Positions 1 through 6,474 of a DNA stretch of 8,343 nt are shown one piece after another. The stretch lies in assembly GCA_002683115.1 (NCBI GenBank), contig NYSP01000032.1:1-8343 (forward strand). Reading direction: 5' to 3'. Positions within the stretch are counted from its first letter, which is position 1; each line of letters begins with the position of its first letter. Below the pieces are notes generated by a model. It saw only the letters and a program-made list of their open reading frames with translations. It made no database searches and had not been told where the DNA came from. Source of the DNA: Gammaproteobacteria bacterium (GTDB taxonomy: Bacteria > Pseudomonadota > Gammaproteobacteria > SAR86 > TMED112). The position numbers and the translations under genes were made by a program.

Positions 1-77
1 AAGGTGCATTAGATGAAGACTATACTTCGCCTAGTGACACTGAAGAAGTTTTTCTCGATAATGTTGATGAGGAGTAG
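1..77 (+). CDS. rpoZ: RNA polymerase omega subunit, C-terminal tail (partial)
   Basis: An open frame enters from the left edge (first whole codon at base 3) and ends at TAG 75-77. The 24 visible residues are strongly acidic and finish in DNVDEE. They contain no diagnostic omega motif, because the conserved part of omega is N-terminal and lies outside the window. The call rests mainly on position: in gammaproteobacteria rpoZ lies directly upstream of spoT (gmk-rpoZ-spoT), and a short acidic, poorly conserved C-terminal tail is usual for omega. Omega helps assemble and stabilise RNA polymerase and, in E. coli, forms part of a ppGpp binding site, so its place beside spoT makes functional sense. 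The stop codon is in the same frame as the following spoT start. Another small protein cannot be excluded from this fragment alone. Confidence 0.65.
   Translation, partial: GALDEDYTSPSDTEEVFLDNVDEE
69..74 (+). promoter_or_regulatory. Shine-Dalgarno sequence of spoT
   Basis: GAGGAG lies in the last two sense codons of the upstream gene, 12 bases before the TTG at 87. The spacing is slightly long, but this is the only purine-rich match nearby. It supports the TTG as the real start and implies translation coupled to the upstream gene. Confidence 0.5.
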
Positions 78-86
78 ATAAAATCA

Positions 87-2234
87 TTGTTCGAATCATT
101 AAGTCTCTTTAAAAAACCAAAAACTTCGCGTCTTAGCGGAGAGCTAGACCAATTATCTAAAATTTACCTCAATCCTTTGTCGAGCCAGAAAATAAAGAAA
201 GCTGTAGATTTCGCTGATAAAGCTCATGAAGGGCAATATCGAAAAAGCGGAGAGCCATTTCTTGTGCATCCTATTAATGTTGGATTGATTCTTGCTTCAT
301 TAAAAATGGATGCTGATACCATCATTGCAGGACTTTTGCATGATGTTGTCGAGGACTGTGAAATATCTTTAAAAACAGTGAAAAAAGAGTTTGGCAAAAA
401 CGTTGCCAAACTAGTTGATGGTATGACAAAGCTTCTACAGCTTGATGATAAATTAAAAGATCAAAGCCAGGCAGAGTATTTTCAAAAAATGGCATTAGCC
501 ACAGCAGCAGATGTTAGGGTCGTAATTATCAAGCTAGCTGACAGACTTCATAATTTAAGAACAATTGAACACCTGCCCAGAGAAAAACAAATCAAAAAAG
601 CAAAAGAAACCCTAGAGCTATATGCTCCGCTAGCCCATCAAATAGGTATGCATAAAATGGCAACAGATCTTGAAGATCACTCATTCAAAACTATCCACCC
701 AATACGGCACAGACTCATAACCGAAGCTTTAAAAAATAATGATCTAAGCAGAAAAACTCTAGTTTCAAAAGTTAAAAAAGCATTAAATGCAAAGTTTAAG
801 AAAAATAAAATAGACGTGAAGATTACTGGAAGAGAAAAGAGAATTTTTAGTATCTATCAAAAGATGAAAACTAAACATAGATCTTTCTCAGATATATATG
901 ATGTCTTTGCTTTCAGGGTAATAGTTGATAAAGCAGAGGACTGTTATCGAGCCCTAGGGACAATTCACAACATATTCTCGCCTATCTCAGGCAAATTTAA
1001 AGACTATATAGCAGTGCCAAAGATGAATGGCTATCAAGCTCTTCATACTGTCGTCATGACTTTTGATGGAGTACCAATGGAAGTTCAAATACAGACATCT
1101 GCTATGGAAACATTTGCCAATTATGGGATTGCATCACATGGTTTGTACAAAACAAAAGTGAATGACGATCAAGTCCAAGCAAAATCTAGACAGCTTGTTC
1201 AGCGTCTTACTGATATGAGCAATAGAAGTTCATCATCTTCAGAGTTTCTTGAAAGTATTAAAACTGACATGAAGGGAAAAGAAGTATATGTATTTTCTCC
1301 AGGAGGAAGAATATTCTCTTTAAAACAAGGTTCAACGAGTATCGATTACGCATATGCAATACATAGCTCCTTAGGAAATTACTGCTTGTCATGTGAAATA
1401 GATAAAAAAATATCTCCACTTTCGACAGTACTTAAAAGTGGGCAAACAATAGAAATTATCAAGAGTAAGAAAAAGACTGTTAACCCTAGCTGGTTAAATT
1501 TTGTTGTTTCTTCTAAGGCAATTACCGAGATCAAAAAACAGCTTAAGAAAATAAAAATTAGTGATGCAAGAGTACTTGGAAAAGATTTACTAGAAGACAG
1601 CCTACATGATGCTGGCATGGAATTAAGTGAATATCCAAATGAGCAGCTAAAAGGAGTTTTTAAGTTATTAGGAGTTAGATCCCTTAATCAATTGCTTGTT
1701 GATATTGGTTCTGGAAGAAAAAGGAGTAATTTGGTTTCGCAAAGTTTTGCAGAAGGTCTTAGAGGCTTCAAAAGAACAAAAGAAGTTGTATCTGAGCTAA
1801 AAATTGGTTCATCAAAAAAATATGGGGCCATTAAATTTCCTGAATGTTGTTATCCAATTCATGGTGATCCATGTTTAGCTGTGCATAATGAGCTTGGCAT
1901 CACTATCCATAGGGATGGATGCGCTAATCTTAAGAATTTCTTAAACAAACCTGGAAGATGTTCAAATATAATCTGGGAAAAAGATGAAAAATCTGAGTTT
2001 ATGACATCTTTAGTTATGGTTCTTGTGAATGAACCAGGAGCGTTAGCTGATGTGTCAAAGATTATTTCAAATAATGATTCAAACATCCAAAGTGTTCTCA
2101 CAAAAACACTTGATGAAAATTTTATTGAGCTCTCTGCAAAGATTTTGGTAAAAGATACAAACCACCTAGATATAATCAATTCGAAATTAATGAAGAGTAA
2201 GACAGTGACTAGTGTAAACAGGGAAAACTTTTGA
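87..2234 (+). CDS. spoT: Bifunctional-type (p)ppGpp synthetase/hydrolase SpoT
   Basis: Long RelA/SpoT homologue of 715 residues (E. coli SpoT is about 702). Its expected role is cytoplasmic control of the alarmone ppGpp. Domains in order: HD hydrolase (about 40-190) with His61, HDVVED at 85-90 and KLADRLHN at 149-156, all intact; synthetase (about 235-355) with GREK 248-251, KDYI 305-308, NGYQALHT 314-321 and EVQI 332-335; TGS (about 397-460); a helical linker; a zinc-finger-like segment with CC at 587-588, His608 and Cys612; and a C-terminal ACT domain (about 638-715). Compared with E. coli SpoT the synthetase has several substitutions (Arg252, Lys303, Gln336, Asn345, Gly352), so the hydrolase is more certain than the synthetase. 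The start is TTG: after the upstream TAG in the same frame it is the only start codon before Met74, which lies inside the HD domain. The stop overlaps the pyrB start by 4 bases. Confidence 0.95.
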   Translation: MFESLSLFKKPKTSRLSGELDQLSKIYLNPLSSQKIKKAVDFADKAHEGQYRKSGEPFLVHPINVGLILASLKMDADTIIAGLLHDVVEDCEISLKTVKKEFGKNVAKLVDGMTKLLQLDDKLKDQSQAEYFQKMALATAADVRVVIIKLADRLHNLRTIEHLPREKQIKKAKETLELYAPLAHQIGMHKMATDLEDHSFKTIHPIRHRLITEALKNNDLSRKTLVSKVKKALNAKFKKNKIDVKITGREKRIFSIYQKMKTKHRSFSDIYDVFAFRVIVDKAEDCYRALGTIHNIFSPISGKFKDYIAVPKMNGYQALHTVVMTFDGVPMEVQIQTSAMETFANYGIASHGLYKTKVNDDQVQAKSRQLVQRLTDMSNRSSSSSEFLESIKTDMKGKEVYVFSPGGRIFSLKQGSTSIDYAYAIHSSLGNYCLSCEIDKKISPLSTVLKSGQTIEIIKSKKKTVNPSWLNFVVSSKAITEIKKQLKKIKISDARVLGKDLLEDSLHDAGMELSEYPNEQLKGVFKLLGVRSLNQLLVDIGSGRKRSNLVSQSFAEGLRGFKRTKEVVSELKIGSSKKYGAIKFPECCYPIHGDPCLAVHNELGITIHRDGCANLKNFLNKPGRCSNIIWEKDEKSEFMTSLVMVLVNEPGALADVSKIISNNDSNIQSVLTKTLDENFIELSAKILVKDTNHLDIINSKLMKSKTVTSVNRENF

Positions 2235-3121
2235 ACAAGATAACTTCTATATCTGAACTTAATCTTAATTTTATTGAACAAATCTTTAATAAGACAGAAG
2301 AAGTCAGCCAAAATTGGCCAAATCTTAAAAAAATTGGTGAAGGCAAGACTATATGTTTGCTGTTTTGGGAACCAAGCACCAGAACAAAGCTTTCGTTTGA
2401 GCATGCAGCAAAAATGTTGGGCTTTCATGTACTAGATTTTTCTCCTGAACATTCATCAATTAAGAAAGGCGAGTCATTCGAAGATACAATTAAAACCCTT
2501 TTAGCCTTGCAGGTAGATGGTTTCATAATTAGACACCCTGAGGACAAAATATCCGAAAAAATTTCTTTAATGCTTCCTGATGATATCTTCTATATTAATG
2601 CCGGGGATGGAAATCATGCACATCCCACTCAAGCAATGCTTGACGTCTTTACAATGTCACAAAAATTTAATGAGATAAAGAACTTAAAAGTAACTATTCT
2701 GGGTGATGTTAATCATTCAAGAGTAATACCATCTCAAATTGAGTTATTAAAAATGTTTTCATGTGAGGATGTAAGTTTCCTTGGGCCAAAGACTTTAATT
2801 TCTGATAAATTTACACCTTCATATTCATCGACATCCACAAACTGCTTGGCTGAAAAAGATATTTTATTCGTTTTAAGGATTCAAAAAGAAAGATTCAAAG
2901 GAAATGACAGTATAGATGAAAAAGAGTTTATAGAGAATTTTCAGGTTAATGATGAATTTATTCGAAGGACTGGATTTAATGGTTATCTAATGCATCCGGG
3001 ACCAATGAACATAGATGCTGAAATTACAAAAAAAGTAGCTGAGGCTGACAATTCATTAATTTTGAATCAAGTCGAGAATGGTTTGTACCTAAGGGCAGCT
3101 CTGTTATCCCTTATTGCTTAA
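2231..3121 (+). CDS. pyrB: Aspartate carbamoyltransferase catalytic subunit
   Basis: Catalyses carbamoyl phosphate + aspartate to N-carbamoylaspartate, the committed step of de novo pyrimidine synthesis, as a cytoplasmic catalytic trimer. At 296 residues it is slightly shorter than the usual 305-310. The key residues can be aligned to E. coli ATCase by motif: STRT at 49-52, the '80s loop' Ser75 and Lys79 (SSIKKGES), Arg101-His102, HPTQ at 131-134, Arg164 in HSRV, Arg216 and Gln218 in RIQKER, and HPGP at 255-258. The start is TTG, overlapping the spoT stop as TTGA. An in-frame stop at 2210-2212 leaves no other start codon upstream, and the next Met (62) lies beyond the STRT motif. An AGGGA-like ribosome site lies about 7 bases upstream. 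No pyrI regulatory gene or pyrC-like gene follows; the 3' end instead overlaps ribE by 18 bases tail to tail. Translation is probably coupled to spoT. Confidence 0.96.
   Translation: MNKITSISELNLNFIEQIFNKTEEVSQNWPNLKKIGEGKTICLLFWEPSTRTKLSFEHAAKMLGFHVLDFSPEHSSIKKGESFEDTIKTLLALQVDGFIIRHPEDKISEKISLMLPDDIFYINAGDGNHAHPTQAMLDVFTMSQKFNEIKNLKVTILGDVNHSRVIPSQIELLKMFSCEDVSFLGPKTLISDKFTPSYSSTSTNCLAEKDILFVLRIQKERFKGNDSIDEKEFIENFQVNDEFIRRTGFNGYLMHPGPMNIDAEITKKVAEADNSLILNQVENGLYLRAALLSLIA
3090..3113. repeat. Small inverted repeat at the pyrB/ribE convergent overlap
   Basis: TAAGGG (3090-3095) and CCCTTA (3108-3113) form a perfect 6-base inverted repeat with a 12-base loop containing the ribE stop codon. 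It could help end the minus-strand rph-pyrE-ribE transcript, but no T-tract follows on either strand and the stem is short. Chance occurrence is quite possible. Confidence 0.2.
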
Positions 3122-3712
3122 GATTCTTGTAGTGGTATCTACTATTGCGATCGTGCTCTGATCAATCTCAAGATTTACATCGTCATTAAATATCAAATCA
3201 TCAAGATTAGTAGATTTAAGTGTTTCTGGAATAAGGTGTACTTTAAATCTTGTCTCATTAACTTTTCCAATAGTAATACTGCAGCCATTAATACCTATAT
3301 AGCCCTTTTCATGTACATACTTTGACCACTCGTCATCGGTTTCAATTACTAGGTCTTTACCATCACCAACAATTAGCACTTCCTTAATATTTCCTTTCAA
3401 GTGAATATGACCGGACATTAAATGACCTCCAACAGATCCACCAAACTTCAATGAAGATTCTAAATTAACCACAGAGCCTACTTTATAGTTTCCAATTATT
3501 GTCCTATCCAAAGTTTCCTGCACCGCATCAAAACTAAGACAATCATCTGTTAATTCTGTGATAGTCAGGCAAACTCCATCTACACTGATACTATCTCCAA
3601 CTTGTTTATCCTTTGATAGGTTTTTGCTACAACCAATCTCTAACTTAACTATCTCGTTGCCTTGGTGAATTGCTTTTATAGAGCCTTTTTCTTCGACTAT
3701 TCCACTAAACAT
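3104..3712 (-). CDS. ribE: Riboflavin synthase (alpha chain)
   Basis: Converts two molecules of 6,7-dimethyl-8-ribityllumazine to riboflavin, the last step before FMN and FAD; a cytoplasmic homotrimer in known members. The 202 residues contain the two lumazine-binding beta-barrel repeats. The first runs from the diagnostic N-terminus MFSGIV through GVCLTI at 46-51. The second begins around GGHLMSGHI (95-103) and includes GINGCSITIG (140-149), VHLIPETL (158-165) and the tail VDTTTRIL. GGHLMSGHI matches the E. coli version rather than the common GHVDG form. The ATG start has a strong GAGGAG site 3 bases upstream, inside the end of pyrE, which it overlaps by 8 bases. It is the last gene of an rph-pyrE-ribE operon, and no FMN riboswitch can fit directly upstream. 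The E. coli gene for this enzyme is also called ribC. Confidence 0.96.
   Translation of the reverse strand: MFSGIVEEKGSIKAIHQGNEIVKLEIGCSKNLSKDKQVGDSISVDGVCLTITELTDDCLSFDAVQETLDRTIIGNYKVGSVVNLESSLKFGGSVGGHLMSGHIHLKGNIKEVLIVGDGKDLVIETDDEWSKYVHEKGYIGINGCSITIGKVNETRFKVHLIPETLKSTNLDDLIFNDDVNLEIDQSTIAIVDTTTRILSNKG
3129..3145 (+). terminator. Candidate hairpin after pyrB
   Basis: Eight bases beyond the pyrB stop, the plus-strand RNA can fold bases 3129-3135 on 3139-3145 (7 pairs, two of them G-U, loop UAU). The G-U pairs become mismatches on the minus strand, so the fold favours the pyrB transcript. There is no U-tract, so it may protect or end the mRNA by another route, or be chance. It lies inside the ribE coding region. 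Confidence 0.3.
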
Positions 3713-4343
3713 TTTCTCCTCGATATATTTCGCGATATTCTTTTATTGCATTTATAGATGCTTCATCAATTATTTCATTGGCCTCAAGTAAATCATCTAA
3801 ACAGATAACGGAAAAAACATTCAAACCATCATTAATAAGTTCAGCTGAAGCCATCATTTTTGATTTTTGACCAATTTCTTGTCTATCTAATGTAACTAAC
3901 GCGCCAACTAATTCAATATCATAGCCATCTAAGAATTTTAGACTCTCACTGATTGCTAACCCTGACGAGATCACATCATCAACAATTAAGACTTTTCCAT
4001 TTGGTACAGCACCAATTAAGCTGCCACCTTCGCCGTGGTCTTTAACCTCTTTTCTATTAAAGCAAACAGGGATTTTCATGGTTTTACTGAGCTTGGTAGC
4101 CAATATTGTCCCAAGAAAAATACCCTTATAAGCTGGACCAAAAATCATATCAAAATGTAAATTAGAATCTTTTATTTTTTCAACCAAGATATCTGCTAGT
4201 TCATCAAGAGCACCATGTTCCAAGAGTGCAGAGGCATTGAAAAAGTAAGGGCTTTTTCTACCTGACTTTAAGGTGAAGTTGCCAACTTTGAATGCACCAG
4301 AATCAAGTGCTAATTTTAGGAATTTCTTTTGATAATCTTTCAC
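3705..4343 (-). CDS. pyrE: Orotate phosphoribosyltransferase
   Basis: Joins orotate and PRPP to give orotidine 5'-monophosphate in de novo UMP synthesis; a cytoplasmic dimer in known members. The 212 residues match the E. coli-type enzyme (213) throughout. Visible motifs are TLKSGRKSPYFFN at 24-36 (orotate/PRPP contacts), FGPAYKG at 68-74, the mobile catalytic loop CFNRKEVKDHGEGG at 94-107 and the PRPP-binding motif VLIVDDVISSG at 118-128. The start is GTG, immediately preceded by an in-frame TAA, and the first residues (MKDYQKKF) align with the E. coli N-terminus MKPYQRQF. It overlaps the rph stop as GTGA and lacks a clear Shine-Dalgarno sequence, so translation probably depends on ribosomes finishing rph. 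Downstream it overlaps ribE by 8 bases. The UTP-sensitive attenuator known between rph and pyrE in E. coli has no room here. Confidence 0.97.
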   Translation of the reverse strand: MKDYQKKFLKLALDSGAFKVGNFTLKSGRKSPYFFNASALLEHGALDELADILVEKIKDSNLHFDMIFGPAYKGIFLGTILATKLSKTMKIPVCFNRKEVKDHGEGGSLIGAVPNGKVLIVDDVISSGLAISESLKFLDGYDIELVGALVTLDRQEIGQKSKMMASAELINDGLNVFSVICLDDLLEANEIIDEASINAIKEYREIYRGENV

Positions 4344-5047
4344 TTATGGTCAATGATTTGTTTTTGTAATTTAAATAAATCAGCTATCCCACTTTCAGCT
4401 AAATCCATTAAACCATTGAACTGATCTTTGCTAAAAGCTTTCTCTTCACCAGTGCCTTGAACTTCTATAAAATCCATATTGTCATTCATAACAATATTCA
4501 CATCGCATTGAGCATTACTATCTTCTTTGTAGTCTAGATCAAGAATTAATTGGTCTTCATAGATTCCAACGCTTATTGCTGCAACAAGATTATTTATAGC
4601 ATCTTCTTTTCCAATACTTTTAAGAGCCTTACATAAAGCGATAGTGCCACCAGTAATTGATGCCGTCCTTGTGCCGCCATCTGCTTGGATTACATCGCAA
4701 TCAATAGTTATTGTGTATCCAGTTAACTGTTTAAGGTCTACCACTTGTCTTAGAGATCTTCCAATTAATCTTTGAATCTCCATAGTTCTCCCTGATTGCT
4801 TGCCTCTCTGGGCTTCACGATTCATTCTTTCGTTTGTTGACCTCGGGAGCATGCCATACTCAGCTGTTATCCACCCTGTTTTTTTATCTTGCATCCATCT
4901 TGGTATGGCTTTCTCGATACTTGCGTTACATATAACATGAGTATTGCCAAATTTTATGAGAGCTGACCCTTCAGCATGAAGATTAAAGTCAGGAGTGATG
5001 CTTACTTCTCTAAGCTGATTATTTTTTCGATTATCTGTTCTTTGCAT
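4340..5047 (-). CDS. rph: Ribonuclease PH
   Basis: Phosphorolytic 3'-to-5' exoribonuclease that trims the 3' ends of tRNA precursors; a ring-shaped hexamer in known members. The 235 residues align along the whole E. coli protein. Visible motifs are HAEGS at 24-28, GWITAEYGMLPRST at 58-71, GKQSGRTMEIQRLIGR at 82-97, CDVIQADGGTRTASITG at 117-133 (phosphate-binding GTRT; Arg127), the acidic metal/catalytic residues Asp176 and Asp182 in EDSNAQCD, and IEVQGTGE at 194-201. It therefore looks intact, unlike the frameshifted rph of some E. coli K-12 strains. The ATG start has no obvious Shine-Dalgarno sequence, and the leader from the predicted -10 element is only about 14 bases. It is the first gene of the minus-strand operon, with pyrE starting inside its stop codon. 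Confidence 0.97.
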   Translation of the reverse strand: MQRTDNRKNNQLREVSITPDFNLHAEGSALIKFGNTHVICNASIEKAIPRWMQDKKTGWITAEYGMLPRSTNERMNREAQRGKQSGRTMEIQRLIGRSLRQVVDLKQLTGYTITIDCDVIQADGGTRTASITGGTIALCKALKSIGKEDAINNLVAAISVGIYEDQLILDLDYKEDSNAQCDVNIVMNDNMDFIEVQGTGEEKAFSKDQFNGLMDLAESGIADLFKLQKQIIDHK

Positions 5048-5091
5048 AGCTAAATTTGTTGTTTACTATTATACAGTCAAGGATTAAATAG
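5048..5091. promoter_or_regulatory. Divergent promoter region between rph and the amidohydrolase operon
   Basis: This 44-base AT-rich gap is the only sizeable spacer in the window and must serve two operons. On the minus strand a perfect TATAAT lies at 5073-5068, placing a start near 5061 and giving rph a very short leader. Its -35 region, inside the first codons of the amidohydrolase gene, is poor. On the plus strand TATTAT at 5067-5072 could serve as a -10 with a weak TTGCAT at 5042-5047 (19-base spacing). The two -10 elements overlap, so the promoters may compete. AAGGA at 5079-5083, 8 bases before the ATG at 5092, is the ribosome site of the amidohydrolase gene. The positions follow consensus matching only. 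Confidence 0.5.
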
Positions 5092-6474
5092 ATGATAAAG
5101 AAATTAATGGTCATATTTATGGCCCTCGTACTTTTTGGTTGCACCGAAGAAACGGCCTCAATTTTTACAGGAGAAGCAGAAGGTTCGGTAACTAACTACG
5201 AAAACGATACTCATGGCACTTATGCCTCTACCTACGTTCCTTTACCTTCAGAGAATACTGTTATAAGAAATGCAACAGTTTTTGATGGCGATGGAAATAA
5301 ATTTTTAAATTACGATATTTATTTTTCAGATGGAAAAATTTCTGAGATGGGCAGAAATCTAGTTGTTGAAAATGCAATAGAAATAGATGGTACTGGAAAA
5401 TATGTAACACCTGGAATAATAGACAATCATTCTCACATGGGTGTGTACCCTGCACCAGGTGTTAGAACAAGTAGTGACGGTAATGAAGCTACAAGTCCAA
5501 ATACAGCTGAGGTTTGGGCTGAACATAGTGTTTGGTCTCAAGACCCGCAATATAAACTTGCTCTAGCAGGAGGGATAACTACTTTTCATGTTTTGCCAGG
5601 ATCAGCAAACCTTTTTGGAGGTAGAGGAGTAACTTTAAAAAATGTCTCTGGAAATACAGTTCCAGATATGAAATTTCCTGATGCTCCACATTCATTAAAA
5701 ATGGCATGTGGGGAAAATCCAAAAAGAGTTTATAGCTCAAGAGGCCCTTCAACCAGAATGGGAAATGTTGCTGGCTATAGAAATGCATGGATAGGAGCAG
5801 AAAATCATAGAGAACGTCTTGAAAATGACCCCGACCACAGAGATATTAAAAATGAGACATTGGTAGGCGTACTAGATGGAGAGATCTTAGTGCATAACCA
5901 TTGCTACAGAGCAGATGAAATGGCTACGATGATAAATATCAGCGAAGAGTTTGGTTATAAAGTCTCTACTTTCCATCATGGTGTTGAGGCTTATAAGATT
6001 GCGAACCTTCTTGCGGATGAAGGTATTTGTGCTGCTTTATGGGCAGACTGGTGGGGTTTTAAACATGAAGCATATGATATGACCATTGCTAATATAGCTA
6101 TCGTAGATCAAGCTCGAGGAGGAACAGGTTGCGCAATAGTCCATTCTGACAGTGCAAGTGGTATTCAAAGATTAAATCAAGAAGCTGCAAAAGCTCTTGC
6201 CGCAGGCAGAGAAGCAGGTTTTGATATTTCAGAAGAGAGAGCAATGACATGGATTACAAAGAATCCTGCAAAATCTCTAGGAATTCTTGAACAAACTGGA
6301 ACATTAGAGCAGGGCAAAGATGCTGACATTGTAGTTTGGAGTGGAAATCCATTTAGTGTTTACACAAAAGCTGAAAAAGTTTATATCGATGGAGCATTAG
6401 CATTTGATAAGGCTACAAATTTTATGCCTCATACTGATTTTGATCTTGGTATAAAGGAATGGGAGGATAAATAA
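5092..6474 (+). CDS. Amidohydrolase-superfamily lipoprotein (metal-dependent, substrate unknown)
   Basis: The 460 residues begin with a lipoprotein signal (lysines, hydrophobic stretch, lipobox LFGC with Cys17). Thr18 after the cysteine suggests an outer-membrane destination. An acidic linker to about residue 52 precedes a COG1228-type (imidazolonepropionase-like) amidohydrolase fold: an N-terminal beta-sandwich strand set, then the (beta/alpha)8 barrel. Candidate metal ligands are all present: His113 and His115 in TPGIIDNHSH, Glu208 in CGENPKR (where many relatives have a lysine or glutamate), His268/His270 in VHNH, His295/His296 in FHHG, and Asp353 in VHSD. The C-terminal NPAKSLGI (391-398) and GKDADIVVWSGNP (408-420) are typical of the family. 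Substrates in this group include dipeptides, cyclic amides and xenobiotics, and cannot be deduced here. It is not dihydroorotase and, being exported, not cytoplasmic HutI. The stop is fused to the next gene's start (TAATG), so the two proteins probably act together. Confidence 0.88.
   Translation: MIKKLMVIFMALVLFGCTEETASIFTGEAEGSVTNYENDTHGTYASTYVPLPSENTVIRNATVFDGDGNKFLNYDIYFSDGKISEMGRNLVVENAIEIDGTGKYVTPGIIDNHSHMGVYPAPGVRTSSDGNEATSPNTAEVWAEHSVWSQDPQYKLALAGGITTFHVLPGSANLFGGRGVTLKNVSGNTVPDMKFPDAPHSLKMACGENPKRVYSSRGPSTRMGNVAGYRNAWIGAENHRERLENDPDHRDIKNETLVGVLDGEILVHNHCYRADEMATMINISEEFGYKVSTFHHGVEAYKIANLLADEGICAALWADWWGFKHEAYDMTIANIAIVDQARGGTGCAIVHSDSASGIQRLNQEAAKALAAGREAGFDISEERAMTWITKNPAKSLGILEQTGTLEQGKDADIVVWSGNPFSVYTKAEKVYIDGALAFDKATNFMPHTDFDLGIKEWEDK
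6461..6466 (+). promoter_or_regulatory. Shine-Dalgarno sequence of the second amidohydrolase gene
   Basis: GGGAGG, the strongest ribosome site in the window, lies in the last codons of the first amidohydrolase gene, 7 bases before the ATG at 6474. It fixes that start and points to similar or higher output of the second protein. Confidence 0.8.

Noticed and set aside
1859..2428. 189-codon minus-strand frame across the spoT/pyrB junction
   Set aside because: It is antisense to the conserved zinc-finger and ACT regions of SpoT and to the start of PyrB. Its translation is rich in Phe, Ser and Cys and shows no family motif.
3051..3067. ATTCA/TGAAT inverted repeat downstream of ribE on the minus strand
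   Set aside because: Only five AT-rich pairs with a seven-base loop and no T-tract, well inside pyrB. This is expected by chance in AT-rich DNA.
4344..4380. Leader peptide or attenuator before pyrE
   Set aside because: The stretch is the coding end of rph. I found no strong hairpin followed by a T-tract there.
5261..5788. Three minus-strand frames within the first amidohydrolase gene
   Set aside because: They are shadows of a gene with clear family motifs. Their products are low-complexity, rich in Phe, Leu and His, and have no convincing start context.
5092..6474. Dihydroorotase (pyrC), suggested by nearby pyrB and pyrE
   Set aside because: The protein has a lipoprotein signal and COG1228-type motifs (CGENPKR, NPAKSLGI, GKDADIVVW). 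It lacks the D-x-H-x-H-x-R signature expected of dihydroorotase, and pyrimidine synthesis is cytoplasmic.
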